Positions 50,400 through 62,116 of a stretch of DNA of 64,000 bases are shown piece after piece. Every line of letters starts with the position of its first letter. The first letter of the stretch is position 1. The position numbers and the translations under genes were made by a program. Where the stretch lies: positions 2,108,001 to 2,172,000 of the forward strand of contig NC_026502.1 in NCBI RefSeq assembly GCF_000182925.2, in the 5' to 3' direction. The DNA comes from Neurospora crassa OR74A. Taxonomy: Eukaryota; Ascomycota; Sordariomycetes; Sordariales; Sordariaceae. Under the pieces are notes generated by a model. It made no database searches, was not told the origin of the DNA, and saw only the letters and a program-made list of their open reading frames with translations.

Positions 50400-52340
50400 C
50401 TAATTATTAACCGATTTAACTTCAATTACTTTACTATCGTTATTAATAAGACCGCAGCGGGCGTATACGGCCTATAAATGCGTATAAGGGTCGTTACTAG
50501 TTTTAGAATTGTAATTTAAAGTATTTTTATTAGGATAATCTTTAATATAATATCCTTACTCTCTACAATTAAAATAGATTCCCTTATAATATATTTCGTT
50601 AATCTTTTCTTTAAATAGAGTCTTCTAAATAAAATTAGAATTACCTCCAATTAAAGAGGAGCCTCTTCTACTTCTACCCCTATTACTACTAATTTTATTC
50701 TTATTTTTATTACTAAAAGAATTTACAAAAGTAATAGACCGCTTAACTACCTTCTAAATAAACGCAACCTATTCAATAATCTTTATATATCTATTGAAAT
50801 TGATAACGTTAAGTATAGTATATAAAGCTATACTTACTTAGAATTTAAATGAAAGTCGATGGTAAAAGGCTTCTTTCTACTACGATTAGGCTAATTAGTA
50901 TTCGATAACTAAACGAACGAATTTATTCTTAAAAATATAAAAATCGTTTTAATATATACGTAGCTTCTCGAAGTTATTGAGGGCCTAATAAATTATATTC
51001 GGGTTATTGTATTAATGCTTAAGGTGGGATATTAGGGCTTTAAATAAAGTAGTCTAATTAAAATAAATATCGCGGAAGTAGAATTATAAATCTTTAGTAA
51101 TATACCCCGCTAAGCAATTCTCAATATAAACCTACTTTACTTTGTTATTGGTAAAGTAATCGGAATTAACCTTCAATTTATTAGTAATCGAATAGTACTA
51201 AACTTCGAAGGTAATAATATCCTTAAATTTATTAACGTAAAAAATAAGAAGGTCGGAAATCTTTAAAAATTTACTACTATTCGAAGAGATAATATAAACC
51301 GAAGTCGCTCTTAAAGTAGTACTACAATAAATAGTATTACGAATAATATTAACGACAATCTAATTAAGGAAGCAAATCTCTTTTTCCTTTACCGCCAAAA
51401 TAACTAAAAGGTCCTCGACTATCTTACTATTAGCCTTATTAGCAATACTTATATCGTTAGAAACATCAAATTCTGGCTTAATACCTTCTATATAAAAGTA
51501 ATAGGCCTTCTTACAATTAACTTTATCAATAACCGCCTCAATACCTTCGGTATAATTAACGTACTAATTATTTAAATTATAATTATTAATCTCTTCGATA
51601 ATTATATAGAATTATATTCTAATAGAAGTATTAGGTTTATCGGGTATTCCAACTCTAATATAAACCGATTTAAAATACAAAATCCAATTATTCAAGTCCA
51701 ATAAAGCGCAACTAAATCGCTAAATAATAATAAATACTTCTTTTTACTACTTTTTATAGACGAGTATAGCTAAAATACGTACTTTTATTTTGCAAAATAT
51801 TACCTTAGGATATTTCTTAATTTCGCTAAAGAAATCCTTAAACCCTATTAAATTATTAAAACGAATATAATCGGCGCCTATATCAAAAACAGGTTAAAAA
51901 GGGAAACAAAGTCCCTTACTACCGACGGTATAGCGTATAACCATCTCCTTAATTTTAATTTAAAAATCTTTAATTATATCTTCGGTTGTATTAAGGAATT
52001 AAAATTCCTAAATCTAGGGGAGTATATTTGCGACATAATAATCGAAGGTAATATTTTCAATTACTTCTTCTTCGTCTTTAGTATAATTAATAATTGCAAT
52101 TTAGGTTTTATAAATAATCGATATACAACGTTATTTAATAGATTTACAATTTAAACGAATCTTTATTATTAGATCCTTCTAATTTAATTTAGTAAAATTA
52201 AAGGTAACCTCTTGAACGGCTTATACCTTTAACTGGGCAGCTTCCTCGGGGTCGCGTACTATAATTCTAGAAATCTAAGTTCAATCTTCAAATTGGGTCG
52301 ATATTTATATTAGGCAAAGTGCGGGCAACTATCTTATCGC
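50400..52340 (-). pseudogene. Element E gag remnant with a degraded zinc knuckle
   Basis: Minus-strand region between the 5' LTR and pol. A retroviral-type CCHC knuckle is visible near 50530-50590 as YFNCREQGYYIKDYPN, where two Cys and the His have become Tyr through C to T changes (expected CFNC....H....C). It is followed by the protease/RT region. The plus-strand open frame 52319-52504 straddles the LTR and is not a gene. Confidence 0.7.
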
Positions 52341-52413
52341 ACGCGATCAATCTTCTAAGTTTTTTAGTAGGATATTTTAAATTATCCCTAATAAGTATAA
52401 TTAATCTTTCGAT

Positions 52414-52631
52414 TATTACGGCGAATAGAGGGAAGGAATACGATAATACAATAATAACCCTACTATTAAATGAAGATCGAAAAATAAAGAAGAAAGAAAG
52501 CTAAAATACAAAGATGGATTTACAATACGAAGGATATAGATCCTATACGCTGCCAAGAGCCTTGTAGTAGGTCCGTCAGGGCCACTGCACGAAATGACCA
52601 GAATAACCAGCGGCTAAGCCGCGCCGTCACA
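52414..52631 (-). repeat. 5' LTR of element E, terminal part RIP-free
   Basis: 218-bp partner of 45573-45790. Its last 100 bp (about 52535-52631) keep CA/TG-rich, apparently original sequence (GGGCCACTGCACGAAATGACC), while the other LTR is mutated at the same sites. Confidence 0.9.
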
Positions 52632-54714
52632 ATAAGATTATTAATTTGGGAATAGATAGTATATATATTATACTACCCAACTTTGTAGCCGATCTTATTA
52701 AGTAAATAGACTTAGTCTTACTCGGATATTTCTTTAATTATATTCGCTACAAATATACCGTTAATACGTTTAATAATTTCAATTAAAATTATCGCCCCTA
52801 TAATCCCCTTAACCGTTTTCCTAGTAAATCCTTCTAATTTACTTAAAGAATTCTTATCTATAACCCTAAGAAAGCGGAAAACGGCAAACGCCTAGTACCG
52901 ATTATAATTGCCAACTATCTCTTTATACTATACGAAAATAAGCTACACTCTATTCTTTATAATACTATTAATCGTACGAATAAATTAATTAATATAAATT
53001 TAGTAATCCTATACTCTATTAATAGTAATCTTACTTACTTTACGCCTATACTTTTATTAAATAAACTTCTAAAGGATTTAATTCCTAGTAATTATAATAG
53101 ATCCTAGTAGGAGTAGGAGTCTAACGCTCTTACTAGATTTAATAATACTAAAATTTAGAAGTTATATTCTAGTGGAGAATTCGATTTAATTCCTACAATT
53201 ACTATTAAATTTAGTAATATCCTCTTCGGAAGAAGATATATAGAGGAATTAATTACCGCTAGCGAACGTTTCTAGGTACGTTACCTAATTACTCTCTATA
53301 ATATTTACCTTAACGGTCGTATTATTAATATTAGTAATATCAATTTCTCTGAGACTTAAGAGTACCGAGAGCTCGCCTAGCTAACTAATAAAGTTTGTAA
53401 AGCTTTATAACCCTTAGTTAAACCGGCCCCTATCTTATTTCGTACTAAAATTCTAATTATTAAAATAATTCCGAAAAAGGTATATAAAATTCTAACCTAT
53501 ATTGTATAATTATACTTAATTATTACTAACGAAAGTAGTAATAAAGGAAAAGTATATCCGACCTTTATTAATGCCCTTACTAATTATAATAAAGATTACG
53601 CTAATTGTAGTATTAAAATTGATTAAAAGTTACGTATAGAAATTAAAAAGATTGTTAAAATATATATAGAAAATAAAGAGGAATATAAGAAATAATTTAC
53701 TAGCAACTACTCCTTTTTATAATATAAATTAATTTATAATACTAAAGTAACTCTTAACTTTACTTTTAATAAGAAATACAATAGAAATACTAATTTTGCT
53801 AATCGCATCCCTTCGAAAATAATACTATTTACTATTTAATATTCTAATTATAATACTAAATTCCCTAAGTAAATTAGTAATTTACTAAATAAATTTAATT
53901 ATCTCTACTATACTTAGGTAGCACCTACCGAATTGGTTTTAAATAAACTTTTTATAATTAAAAAGGTAATTAACTATATTATTGAAATTAATAAGGAAGC
54001 CGCCCTACTTATTAATTTTATTTTTCGTAAGGAAATTAAAGGTATATTAGTAAGTGCTTTAAAAAAGTAAATTAAAGTTTTAGTAGTTTTTAATGAATAT
54101 TAGAGTAAAATTGTATAAAAATTATAAGTAAAATTAATAACCTTCTATACTAAATTTAAAGAGGCGTAAGAAGTTTATATTTACCGCTATCCTACAATTT
54201 TAACTACTAATAAAACCTATATACTTAAAGCCCTTCCTAGTATCGCTATTCTTTGTAGTATTCGTTCTAACAACCTTTCGCCTTAATATATACCCGGCTT
54301 AACGGAATTATTTAATAAATTTTATATAATATCGGTTCGCTCTAATTCTCGCTTTAATACTTTATTTATTACCCGCTCTCTTTACTATAATTATTTTCCT
54401 ACTAATTAGGAGTAAAAGGACTCTCTATTAAGATATAAATATTCTTATTAAAATATATAATATATAAATAAGAATAAAGAGATAGAGGAAGATAATTTTA
54501 ACAATTATATACCTCGTTGCGAATTCGGTTATTGAAGGATTAGTATTAAGTTATTAAATTATATACTCTATTCGGGTAGACGCACGTTTTTATATTGGGT
54601 AGCTAATTTAAATATAGGCGAATAAATGAAGATTCTAATAAATAACCGGATCTTTCATATATATAATTAGACTTAATAACATTACGTAAATAGCGAGCAC
54701 TCTTCTCCTTTTAT

Positions 54715-54725
54715 TAAAGGGGAGA
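54715..54725 (+). other. Polypurine tract of element C
   Basis: AAAGGGGAGA immediately before the TGTTATAGGG start of the 3' LTR. It sets the plus-strand orientation of element C. Confidence 0.75.
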
Positions 54726-55063
54726 TGTTATAGGGTATTTTTAGTAAATACCTAAATATTCTATTTTATTATAGTAGCTACTCGTTAAAGTACGTAGTTT
54801 ACTATATAAGAATACTCGTCCCATCAACCTCTATTAAAATTAATAGATTATCAATTTATATTATACTAACCTTATATTTATCTTACTTACATTTAATAAA
54901 ATTGTGTACGAGGTTCCAGGTTGAGGCTCGCGATAGCTTTTATCTTTAGCTTCCTTTAATAAGACTATCATCAATCGTTACGTACTATTACTCTATCTAG
55001 CAACTAATTACTTATATTATTATTCTCTATTATCATTACTTGTGAAGCACATCTTCGCATAAC
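54726..55063 (+). repeat. 3' LTR of element C (338 bp)
   Basis: TGTTATAGGG to CGCATAACA, with matching inverted tips. The last 218 bp pair with 24122-24339. The second half is only lightly RIP-mutated. Confidence 0.85.
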
Positions 55064-55068
55064 AGTAT

Positions 55069-56532
55069 TATATTATAAAAATTTAATAAATCTATCTAGG
55101 TACGAATACCCCAATTTTTCTTAAGTTTACAGTTCTATTCGTTAATTATCTTGTCCTGGATATACTAAATTACCTCTAATATTAGACCCTTGAATATAGC
55201 TAGGAATTATATTATTAGTATAATATACTATAAAATTAAATAATATATTATATATATATACTTACTATATATATAGAATTAGCCGAATTTATAATTATTC
55301 TTATAGTTTACTATACTATTTATATACGACTAGACTTTAAAAAAATTATTAAGGAACTAAGCTATATAAGCTATCTCCTTTATATAGTCCGGTTTGATAG
55401 TAATTTTGAGGTTGAATATATTGATATAGTTGGGCTGCTCGGCATACTTCTTAATTAACTTCTATTATTATAATTCTAGTTAGTACTATATTATTTTAAT
55501 TATTATATAATTAATATACTTCTATTTAAGTAAGAATTCGCTATTTAAAATTCTTTTAGTTATTTATAAACCGGGTCCTAGTATTAAATTAATTAGTACT
55601 ATAGGGATTTATATTATTATTGTATACCTCCTTAATATTCTATATAAAAAATTATAATTAATTGTTAGTATATATTCTTACTTTAAATATAAATTTAGAA
55701 TTATATTGATATTTAACTAACCTTTTTGTTTAAGGTAGGGATACGCCAATGATATAAGAAAATTTGCTAGGCGCTTACGGTATTAAGGGCCCGCTTATTT
55801 TTATTATTGGCTGTAAATTCGGTAGTAAATTCGGTATCTTCTTCTTCCTTGTTTTCGGGGCGCTTGTGCTTATACTTCTTATATATATTTATAGATTATT
55901 TACCGGTTAAAAGTTATTAGCGCTCTATTTATATTATTATTAGTATAATATTAAGAATAAGTATAATATCGATAATAGGGAATATTATAATAGATAGTAA
56001 GTAGATAGGAGGAATATTTATTAACCTAGAGTTATTATTAGCCTCCCTATCCTTCTTTAAGTTTAATTTATCCTTATTATCCTCCTCTTCCTCTTATAGT
56101 TATTATTATTACTATTTTTACTTTTGCTTTTACTTTTACTACTATTACTATTATTAATACTATTAAACGAATAGTTTGTTTATAGGTTTGTTTTACTACT
56201 CCTCTATTTTATTACCCTCGGGCTAGATAGTATTCTTAAATTTAACGATTTAAGCCCGGAGGAGGGTAGTAGTAGTAGTATTATTCTATTACTTTTACTT
56301 CTATTGTTACTACTTCTACTACTACTACTTCTTTAATTCCTTAATTTTTTTCTATAGTTCTTTAATTTTTAAAGCCTATTCTTAATTAGTAGGAGGGGGG
56401 AAAGTATTATTTGAATTATTAAAAAGGTTGAGAGGGTATTAGGAAATTATAGTTGTAAAATAAGATTATTATTAGAGTTTAAATAAAGTAGTAAAGAGAG
56501 ACGGTATAGTAATAGTAAATACTATAGTAGAA
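55069..56532 (-). pseudogene. Transposon ORF1, right copy, 5' part
   Basis: Inverse of left 5990-7453. The poly-Gln, heptad and acidic segments recur on the minus strand: CTA/CTT/TTA runs at 56100-56350, and CCTCCTCTTCC at 56080-56093 for the Glu run. Element C separates it from its 3' end at 23892-24021. Confidence 0.55.
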
Positions 56533-56999
56533 TAGGAGGAAATTATTAAGTTCGAAGTTTATTATTGTTAATATAAGTAGGGAAAATTTAATTTTTAGCT
56601 ATAAACCGGTCTTTCCTTTTATAATTCGAACGATAAGCTACTTACTTATTTTAAATTATTTACTATATAAACGTTTAAGGAAAGAGCTATTAGTTTACTA
56701 CTTTATAAATTTAAATTATTTAAGGTTTAAACTACTTATAATTTAAATAGTTTATTATATAAGTCGTTATTTTGCAGTACGCTAATGNNNNNNNNNNNNN
56801 NNNNNNNNNNNNNNNNNNNNNNNNNNNNNNNNNNNNNNNNNNNNNNNNNNNNNNNNNNNNNNNNNNNNNNNNNNNNNNNNNNNNNNNAGCTCTTCCTTTA
56901 AGAATTGAACTAATACTATTAAAATATATATACGTAGCAGCCAATCTATTTCTTATACCGCTAAAACTACTCTTTATCCCTCTTACACTATTACCCTTA

Positions 57000-58255
57000 T
57001 AGTTACTATAATTAAAATAATTTAATTTCCTCCGCCTTTATTATAATAATATTAACCTATTATAGAGTTTATTAAAGAAGATAATAATAAAGATTACCCC
57101 CTTATACTACCCTAGGCTCCCTATTCGTACCCCTAAGTTTCGGAAACCAATAAGCTTGTACGTAAATAATAATTATTCGAATTTCGGTTCGCTACAATTA
57201 AACTCCTCCTTAATTATTTCCCCTTATATATATCCTAATAGGAGTAATTCACTTTTATAAGCCTTACTAAATAAAATTCTATAGAAAATTACCCCCCTAT
57301 CTCCGCTAGGTTCTATTATTAAAATTACTTCTTCTATAATTAAATTTATATTTCTACTATAAATCCCCTTACTACCCCTTTATTAATAGTTATTACTATA
57401 ATTATTCCTTTATTAACTATAGTTATACCGGCCTATATAAAGTACCGTTTTAAATATAATATTATTAAGTTTATTAGTAAGAATTTTTTATAATTATAGA
57501 ATTATTTCTATAATATTAATACGTATTTTTAAGAGTACCCCTAGACTTTCTTTTTATTCGCTATTAACTATATCGAAGGTAATCCTAAAAATATATAAAT
57601 TAAATATATATTAACTCTTTATAGTAAACTTAAGTATAATACGGTTTATAATACGCCTACGTAGAGCAACTTCTATACTTTCTTAGAAATTAAATATAAT
57701 AATAATACTTAAGCTATTGAACAATCCACTTTCAATAAATTCAAATATATATAGTAAAGCGCTTTAGAAACCGTTTATAACTTTTATAACCGCTATTACA
57801 TTGAAGAATTTAACCTATTATATAATTAACCGGAATATATTCGGATCGTTATTTAAATTAATTAATTATACCCCCTTTTTAAATAAAGTATCCTCTTAAC
57901 AGCTAATATTAATATAATAAACAAAATAATAATATATATAGAATAGTTAGAAGGTTTTGAAAATATTGAACCGTTTGTATTATATTACTAAAATTAAATA
58001 TCTTTAGGGTATAATCTATTATCTTCTTCATTTTCGCACCTTCTTACTTCCTCTTCGAATATCCCTTTATAATTATCCTATAGTACGAACCCCCCTAAAT
58101 TTCCCTATTACCCCCCTACTGCTTTCTAAATAAATCCTAATTTTATTTATTCTCTTTATTATTAAAAAAATTATATATATAACTAATATACTTAATTAAA
58201 GCTATTAAATACCTACTATAAATATAGTATAACGGGCTATTTTATAGTAATATAC
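57000..58255 (+). pseudogene. Element B gag remnant
   Basis: Plus-strand frame reading stops as Gln. Near 57460-57830 a Ty3-type capsid region is readable (LQNYFYNINTYFQEYPQTF, then FFLFAINYIEGNPKN, and YNRYYIEEFNLLYNQPEYI). It ends in the gap at 58256, which hides the zinc knuckle, the protease and the first half of RT; element A preserves the latter. Confidence 0.7.
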
Positions 58256-58355
58256 NNNNNNNNNNNNNNNNNNNNNNNNNNNNNNNNNNNNNNNNNNNNN
58301 NNNNNNNNNNNNNNNNNNNNNNNNNNNNNNNNNNNNNNNNNNNNNNNNNNNNNNN

Positions 58356-60644
58356 TCTTAGGGTTTATAGGATTCTATTAATATTTTGTAATATTATATT
58401 CTAAAATAATTACGCCCCTAACGGAATTACTAAAGGGGAATAAACGGAGGCCGTTCGAATTTATAAAGGAAGCGGAAAAAGCGTTTATAGAATTCAAAAA
58501 GCTATTCTAGGAAACTCTTATATTGTACTACTTTAACCCGGTATTATAAATCTAAATAAAGATAGACGTATTGGACTTTATAATTGGGGCGGTTCTTATA
58601 TAATTATATAATAATAAATAGTACTTAATAATTTTCTTTTTAAGGAAGAAATCGTTAGAGGAAATTAAATATAGGGTTAGAAATAGAGAATTATTAGTAA
58701 TTATAGGAGTATTAAAAGTGTAAAGGTAATACCTATTATATATAAATAAACTATTCCTAATAATTATAGATTATTTAAATCTATAGTATTTTTAAGAGAA
58801 GGAGCGGGCTAATGCGAAGTAGAATTAATAAATATTAGAATTAGCAACGTATAATTTCGGGATTAAATATTGTCTAGGAAAATTAAATCCGGTGGATAGG
58901 CTATTAAAGAAATTATAATTGTAAGGAGAAGAATAGAAGGTAAGGGGCAATTACCTATTAATAAAAATTATTAAAGGGGGTAAAGAAAAAGGTCGGGCGA
59001 TAAAGGAAAATTGAATATTAAAGGTACTAGTAAGACAGATAATTTTAATTAAAAAAGAAATTTAAAAGACGGTAGTAAAAGAAAAAGAATAGTAATAGGA
59101 TATAAATAAAATAAAAGAGGGTTGGGCGTTAGAGGACGAAGGGGTTAAATTATAGGAAAAAAGGCGGAATTTATAGGAGGAAGGCGAATTAAATAAAGAG
59201 GAGAGGAAGCGTAAAGGAATTAAGAATAATAATAAAAAGAATAGAGTAGTAAAAAAGAAAATAAGGTTCGTAAGTAAGGCCGCTATTAAATTAAAGAAGG
59301 AGGATAAAAGTATTATTATAAAAAATATAAGCGGGTATATAGTAGTAATAAGGGTATAAAAGAACGAAGAGTAGTTACTATTATTAAAATAATAATTATT
59401 AAAAGCGTAGAAGGAAGATTTATTTATTATTAAAGAAATATAGAAGAATAGCGAAGGGAGGAGACGGGTAAAGAATTAAAAGATAGGAGAAAATGGAATT
59501 CTATAGTATTAATACTAAATCTACGTCCCGGAGCGGATATAGGCCGAACTACTCTATACTTATCATAATATAATAATAGCCGGATACTTAAATTAAAGGA
59601 AGATATTAAAGTATATTAATTAATTCTACTACTAATTTACTATTACAATTAATATTAAATTATATATTTACGAATATCTAATATATTAGAAGGTTAAACC
59701 TTATAATTACTAACTATATAAACTATTAAAGTTATTACTTATCCCTATTATCCCCTAATAAAATATTTCGTACAATTTTATTACCGGAATACTAAAATTA
59801 TTCAACCCCGTATCCAATCGGACTTATAATATAATTCTTATTATTATTAATTACTTTACTAAATACGCCTTATATATCCCTATATAAAAAATAATCGACG
59901 CTTAGCAATTTATATTCCTTTTCTAACGAAATATTTTTTAATAATTTAACCTCCCGGATTCTATTATATTAAATAGAGGCAGCCTTTTTATAAATTAATT
60001 TTAGAAAATTTATTATAAACTCTTAAATATCCGTAAACACTTTAATATAATTTAATACCCCTAAATAGACGGATAAATAGAGAGGTAAAATTAGAATTTA
60101 GAATTATACTTTTAAATTTTCTATAATAAAGAGTAGGTCGATTGGACCGAAAAAATTATGCTAGTATAGTAAATATATAATAATTATTTCTATACCGCTA
60201 TCGGAAAATCCCCTTCGGAATTACTCTTCGGGTATTATTTTCGGGGATTGGCGGATCTAAAATAAGGGCGGAAAATAGTCCTCCCAATAATAATTACTAA
60301 TTAGATTAACGAATTGCTTTATAAATAATTAGAAGTTGTAGTAACTTTAAAAATTATTAATTAGGGGTATACGAAATAGTATAATAAAGTTCGGAAATTA
60401 AAGGAGTTCGATATTAGAAATTAGGTTTTACTTAATATAAAATATATTAAATAATACTACCTAAGCGCTAAATTAACAAATAAATTTTTAGGACCCTTTT
60501 AAATTACTAAGGTCGTTAGGGAGAAGAAAATGGTATACTGATTCGTACTCCCCGCGTATTATTAAATTTACTTAATATTCTTTATTATTTTATTAGAGCC
60601 GTACTATAGGGATCCTATTATAGTAATACTAAGAAGGGAAATTG
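58356..60644 (+). pseudogene. Element B pol remnant (RT end, RNase H, integrase)
   Basis: One plus-strand frame with former-Gln stops. LGFIGFYQYFVILYSKI (RT connection) at 58360, RNase H with DVLDFIIGAVLIQLYNN near 58570 and YLLYINKLFLIIIDYLNLQ near 58740. An unusual Lys/Glu-rich linker spans 58950-59450. Integrase core near 59870-60130 reads RNIFQQFNLPDSIILNRGS, then YPQIDGQIERQNQNLEYYF, then KSPSELLFGYYFRGLADLK near 60200. The chromodomain expected from element A falls in the gap 60645-60744. Confidence 0.85.
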
Positions 60645-60744
60645 NNNNNNNNNNNNNNNNNNNNNNNNNNNNNNNNNNNNNNNNNNNNNNNNNNNNNNNN
60701 NNNNNNNNNNNNNNNNNNNNNNNNNNNNNNNNNNNNNNNNNNNN

Positions 60745-61495
60745 TATAATTCTAAATAGGCGAATATAAAATAATATAGGGTAAGAAGAGTATTAAATAG
60801 TTATATAGGTAATAAAAGGGAGTAAATAAAAAGATAAAACGAAGATAATAATTAGAAGCGGAAGGATAGAATAAATATATAATAGTAGCGGTTATATAAA
60901 AGTAGAAGAAAAAGGCGGAAAATAAGAAGGTATATAATTTGGATTATAATAGGGGGAGTAAGGGTAGTAGTTAAGAATTATATTATTAGGACGAAAAAAA
61001 TAATATAAAGAATAAAGCGAGGGTAATAGGAAGGTAATTAAAAAGGAATAATATAAGTGAGGGAGGTTTATAGAGAAAGTAATATATAGAATTATAGGAA
61101 GTAAAGGAAGGAAATAAAAGTCCTAAGGATAAAACCTATAAAGAAGGGGATTATATTCGGAATTTACAATAGGTTGTAGTAAATACGAATAATAGAGAAT
61201 AACCTATAAGAGGAACTTCGGAATTTAATTATATAAGTATTATATAATAGGTATAGATAATAGAAGGTACCTTACAAGAATATTAAATTACACTACGAAT
61301 ATAAATAACGGAGAATGCTTAGTAAGAGGAATTACGGAGCGTAATTATATTAATATCTTAAAATACTTATTAATATTTTTAAATTCGGTATAATACTCTT
61401 CGTTAGGTAAAACGATACTTATTATTTTATACGCTTATAGGATAATAGTCTTAATAATAGTCGGAAACCCGACTAACTTTTTAAATTTAATATTA
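60745..61495. other. 3' internal region of element B, purine-rich
   Basis: RIP-mutated sequence after the last pol gap. The first part (60760-61150) is an A/G-rich run of AGAAG, AAATAA and GGAAG units that may encode the end of pol or an acidic/basic tail. No domain could be read. Confidence 0.5.
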
Positions 61496-61499
61496 GTTT

Positions 61500-61915
61500 C
61501 GTATCCGTATTAGAGTTTATAAGAATAGATATTACAATACCAATATTCTAACGGGCGGAACGCTAGCGCTTTAAATCTAATACCGGCTTTGTATCCGTAT
61601 TTAGAATTTATAAGAATAGATATTACAATACTAATATTCTAGCAGGCGGCTCGCTATATTTAGAATTTATAAGAATAGATATTATAATACCGATATTTTA
61701 GCGGGCGGCTTCGTACCCGCATTTAGAATTCATAAAAATAGATATTACAATACCGATATTTTAACGGGCGGCTTCGCGTCCGTATTTGGAACTTATAAGA
61801 ATAGATATTATAATACTAATATTTTAATAAGCGGCTTCGTATCTATATTTAGAATTTAGAAGAAGGGATATTATAATACTAATATTCTAGTAGGCGGTTC
61901 GCTAGTAGTAAAACG
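61500..61915 (+). repeat. Six-copy tandem repeat in element B
   Basis: Six units sharing AGAATAGATATTA, TAATATTCTA and GCGGC, starting near 61521, 61612, 61671, 61734, 61797 and 61859. The spacing is 91, 59, 63, 63 and 63 bp. The array lies in the 3' non-coding region and is not seen in the corresponding part of element A. Confidence 0.85.
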
Positions 61916-62116
61916 GCTACAATATCCGGGATATAGCGTTAACGGCTATTATAAATAATAATTCGCTTAAACTAAAGGGCGAAAACTTCGCACCTTCGCC
62001 GGTAATATAGCCCGATAACGTTATAATAGTATAATACTAACGCCCTCCGCTACTTAACCGGGATTTATTATAAATTGTAAAAATTCCGAGGACGGAACCT
62101 ATAAGGGGGGGGGTTG

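Larger units (their letters stand above)
45573..52631 (-). mobile_element. LTR retrotransposon E (Ty3/gypsy chromovirus), minus strand
   Basis: A complete 7,059-bp element inserted in the extra ORF of C. Both LTRs are 218 bp (45573-45790, 52414-52631). The 5-bp target duplication ATAAG is perfect (45568-45572 and 52632-52636). The polypurine tract, read on the minus strand as GAGGGGGGGGTAA, adjoins the LTR at 45790, which fixes the orientation. No N gap lies inside it, so it is the only fully sequenced retroelement in the block. Confidence 0.92.
45310..54640 (+). pseudogene. Extra ORF of element C downstream of pol (split by element E)
   Basis: Exons of one frame before and after element E: 45310-45572 and 52637-54640. 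Joining them at the ATAAG target site keeps the frame (TINSIPNK continues into IINLGIDS). The sum is about 755 codons, reading TAA/TAG as former Gln. Readable blocks: NNLFATLNNWVNNSNCNSS near 45400, KKAENGKRLVPIIIANYLFI near 52870, FSNILFGRRYIEELITASER near 53220, FTSNYSFLQYKLIYNTKV near 53710, and an acidic end EIEEDNFNNYIPRCEFGYQ near 54490. It has no pol motif and I do not recognise it. It ends just before the polypurine tract, so it was part of the mobile unit. Confidence 0.55.
24022..55063 (+). mobile_element. LTR retrotransposon C (Ty3/gypsy chromovirus), split by D and E
   Basis: LTRs of one type lie at 24122-24339 (5', truncated by the gap) and 54726-55063 (3'). Between them, after removal of D and E, are about 10.3 kb: gag, pol with reverse transcriptase, RNase H, integrase and chromodomain, and a further long ORF before the polypurine tract. 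GTATT follows the 3' LTR at 55064; its partner is lost in the gap. The element lies in ORF1 of the right DNA-transposon copy. It is unusually long for a chromovirus because of the extra ORF. Confidence 0.82.

Noticed and set aside
52319-52504. Plus-strand 61-codon frame
   Set aside because: Straddles the gag/LTR boundary of element E; no coding signal on this strand.
61500-61915. CRISPR-like regular array
   Set aside because: Units are contiguous tandem repeats without unique spacers, inside a eukaryotic retrotransposon.
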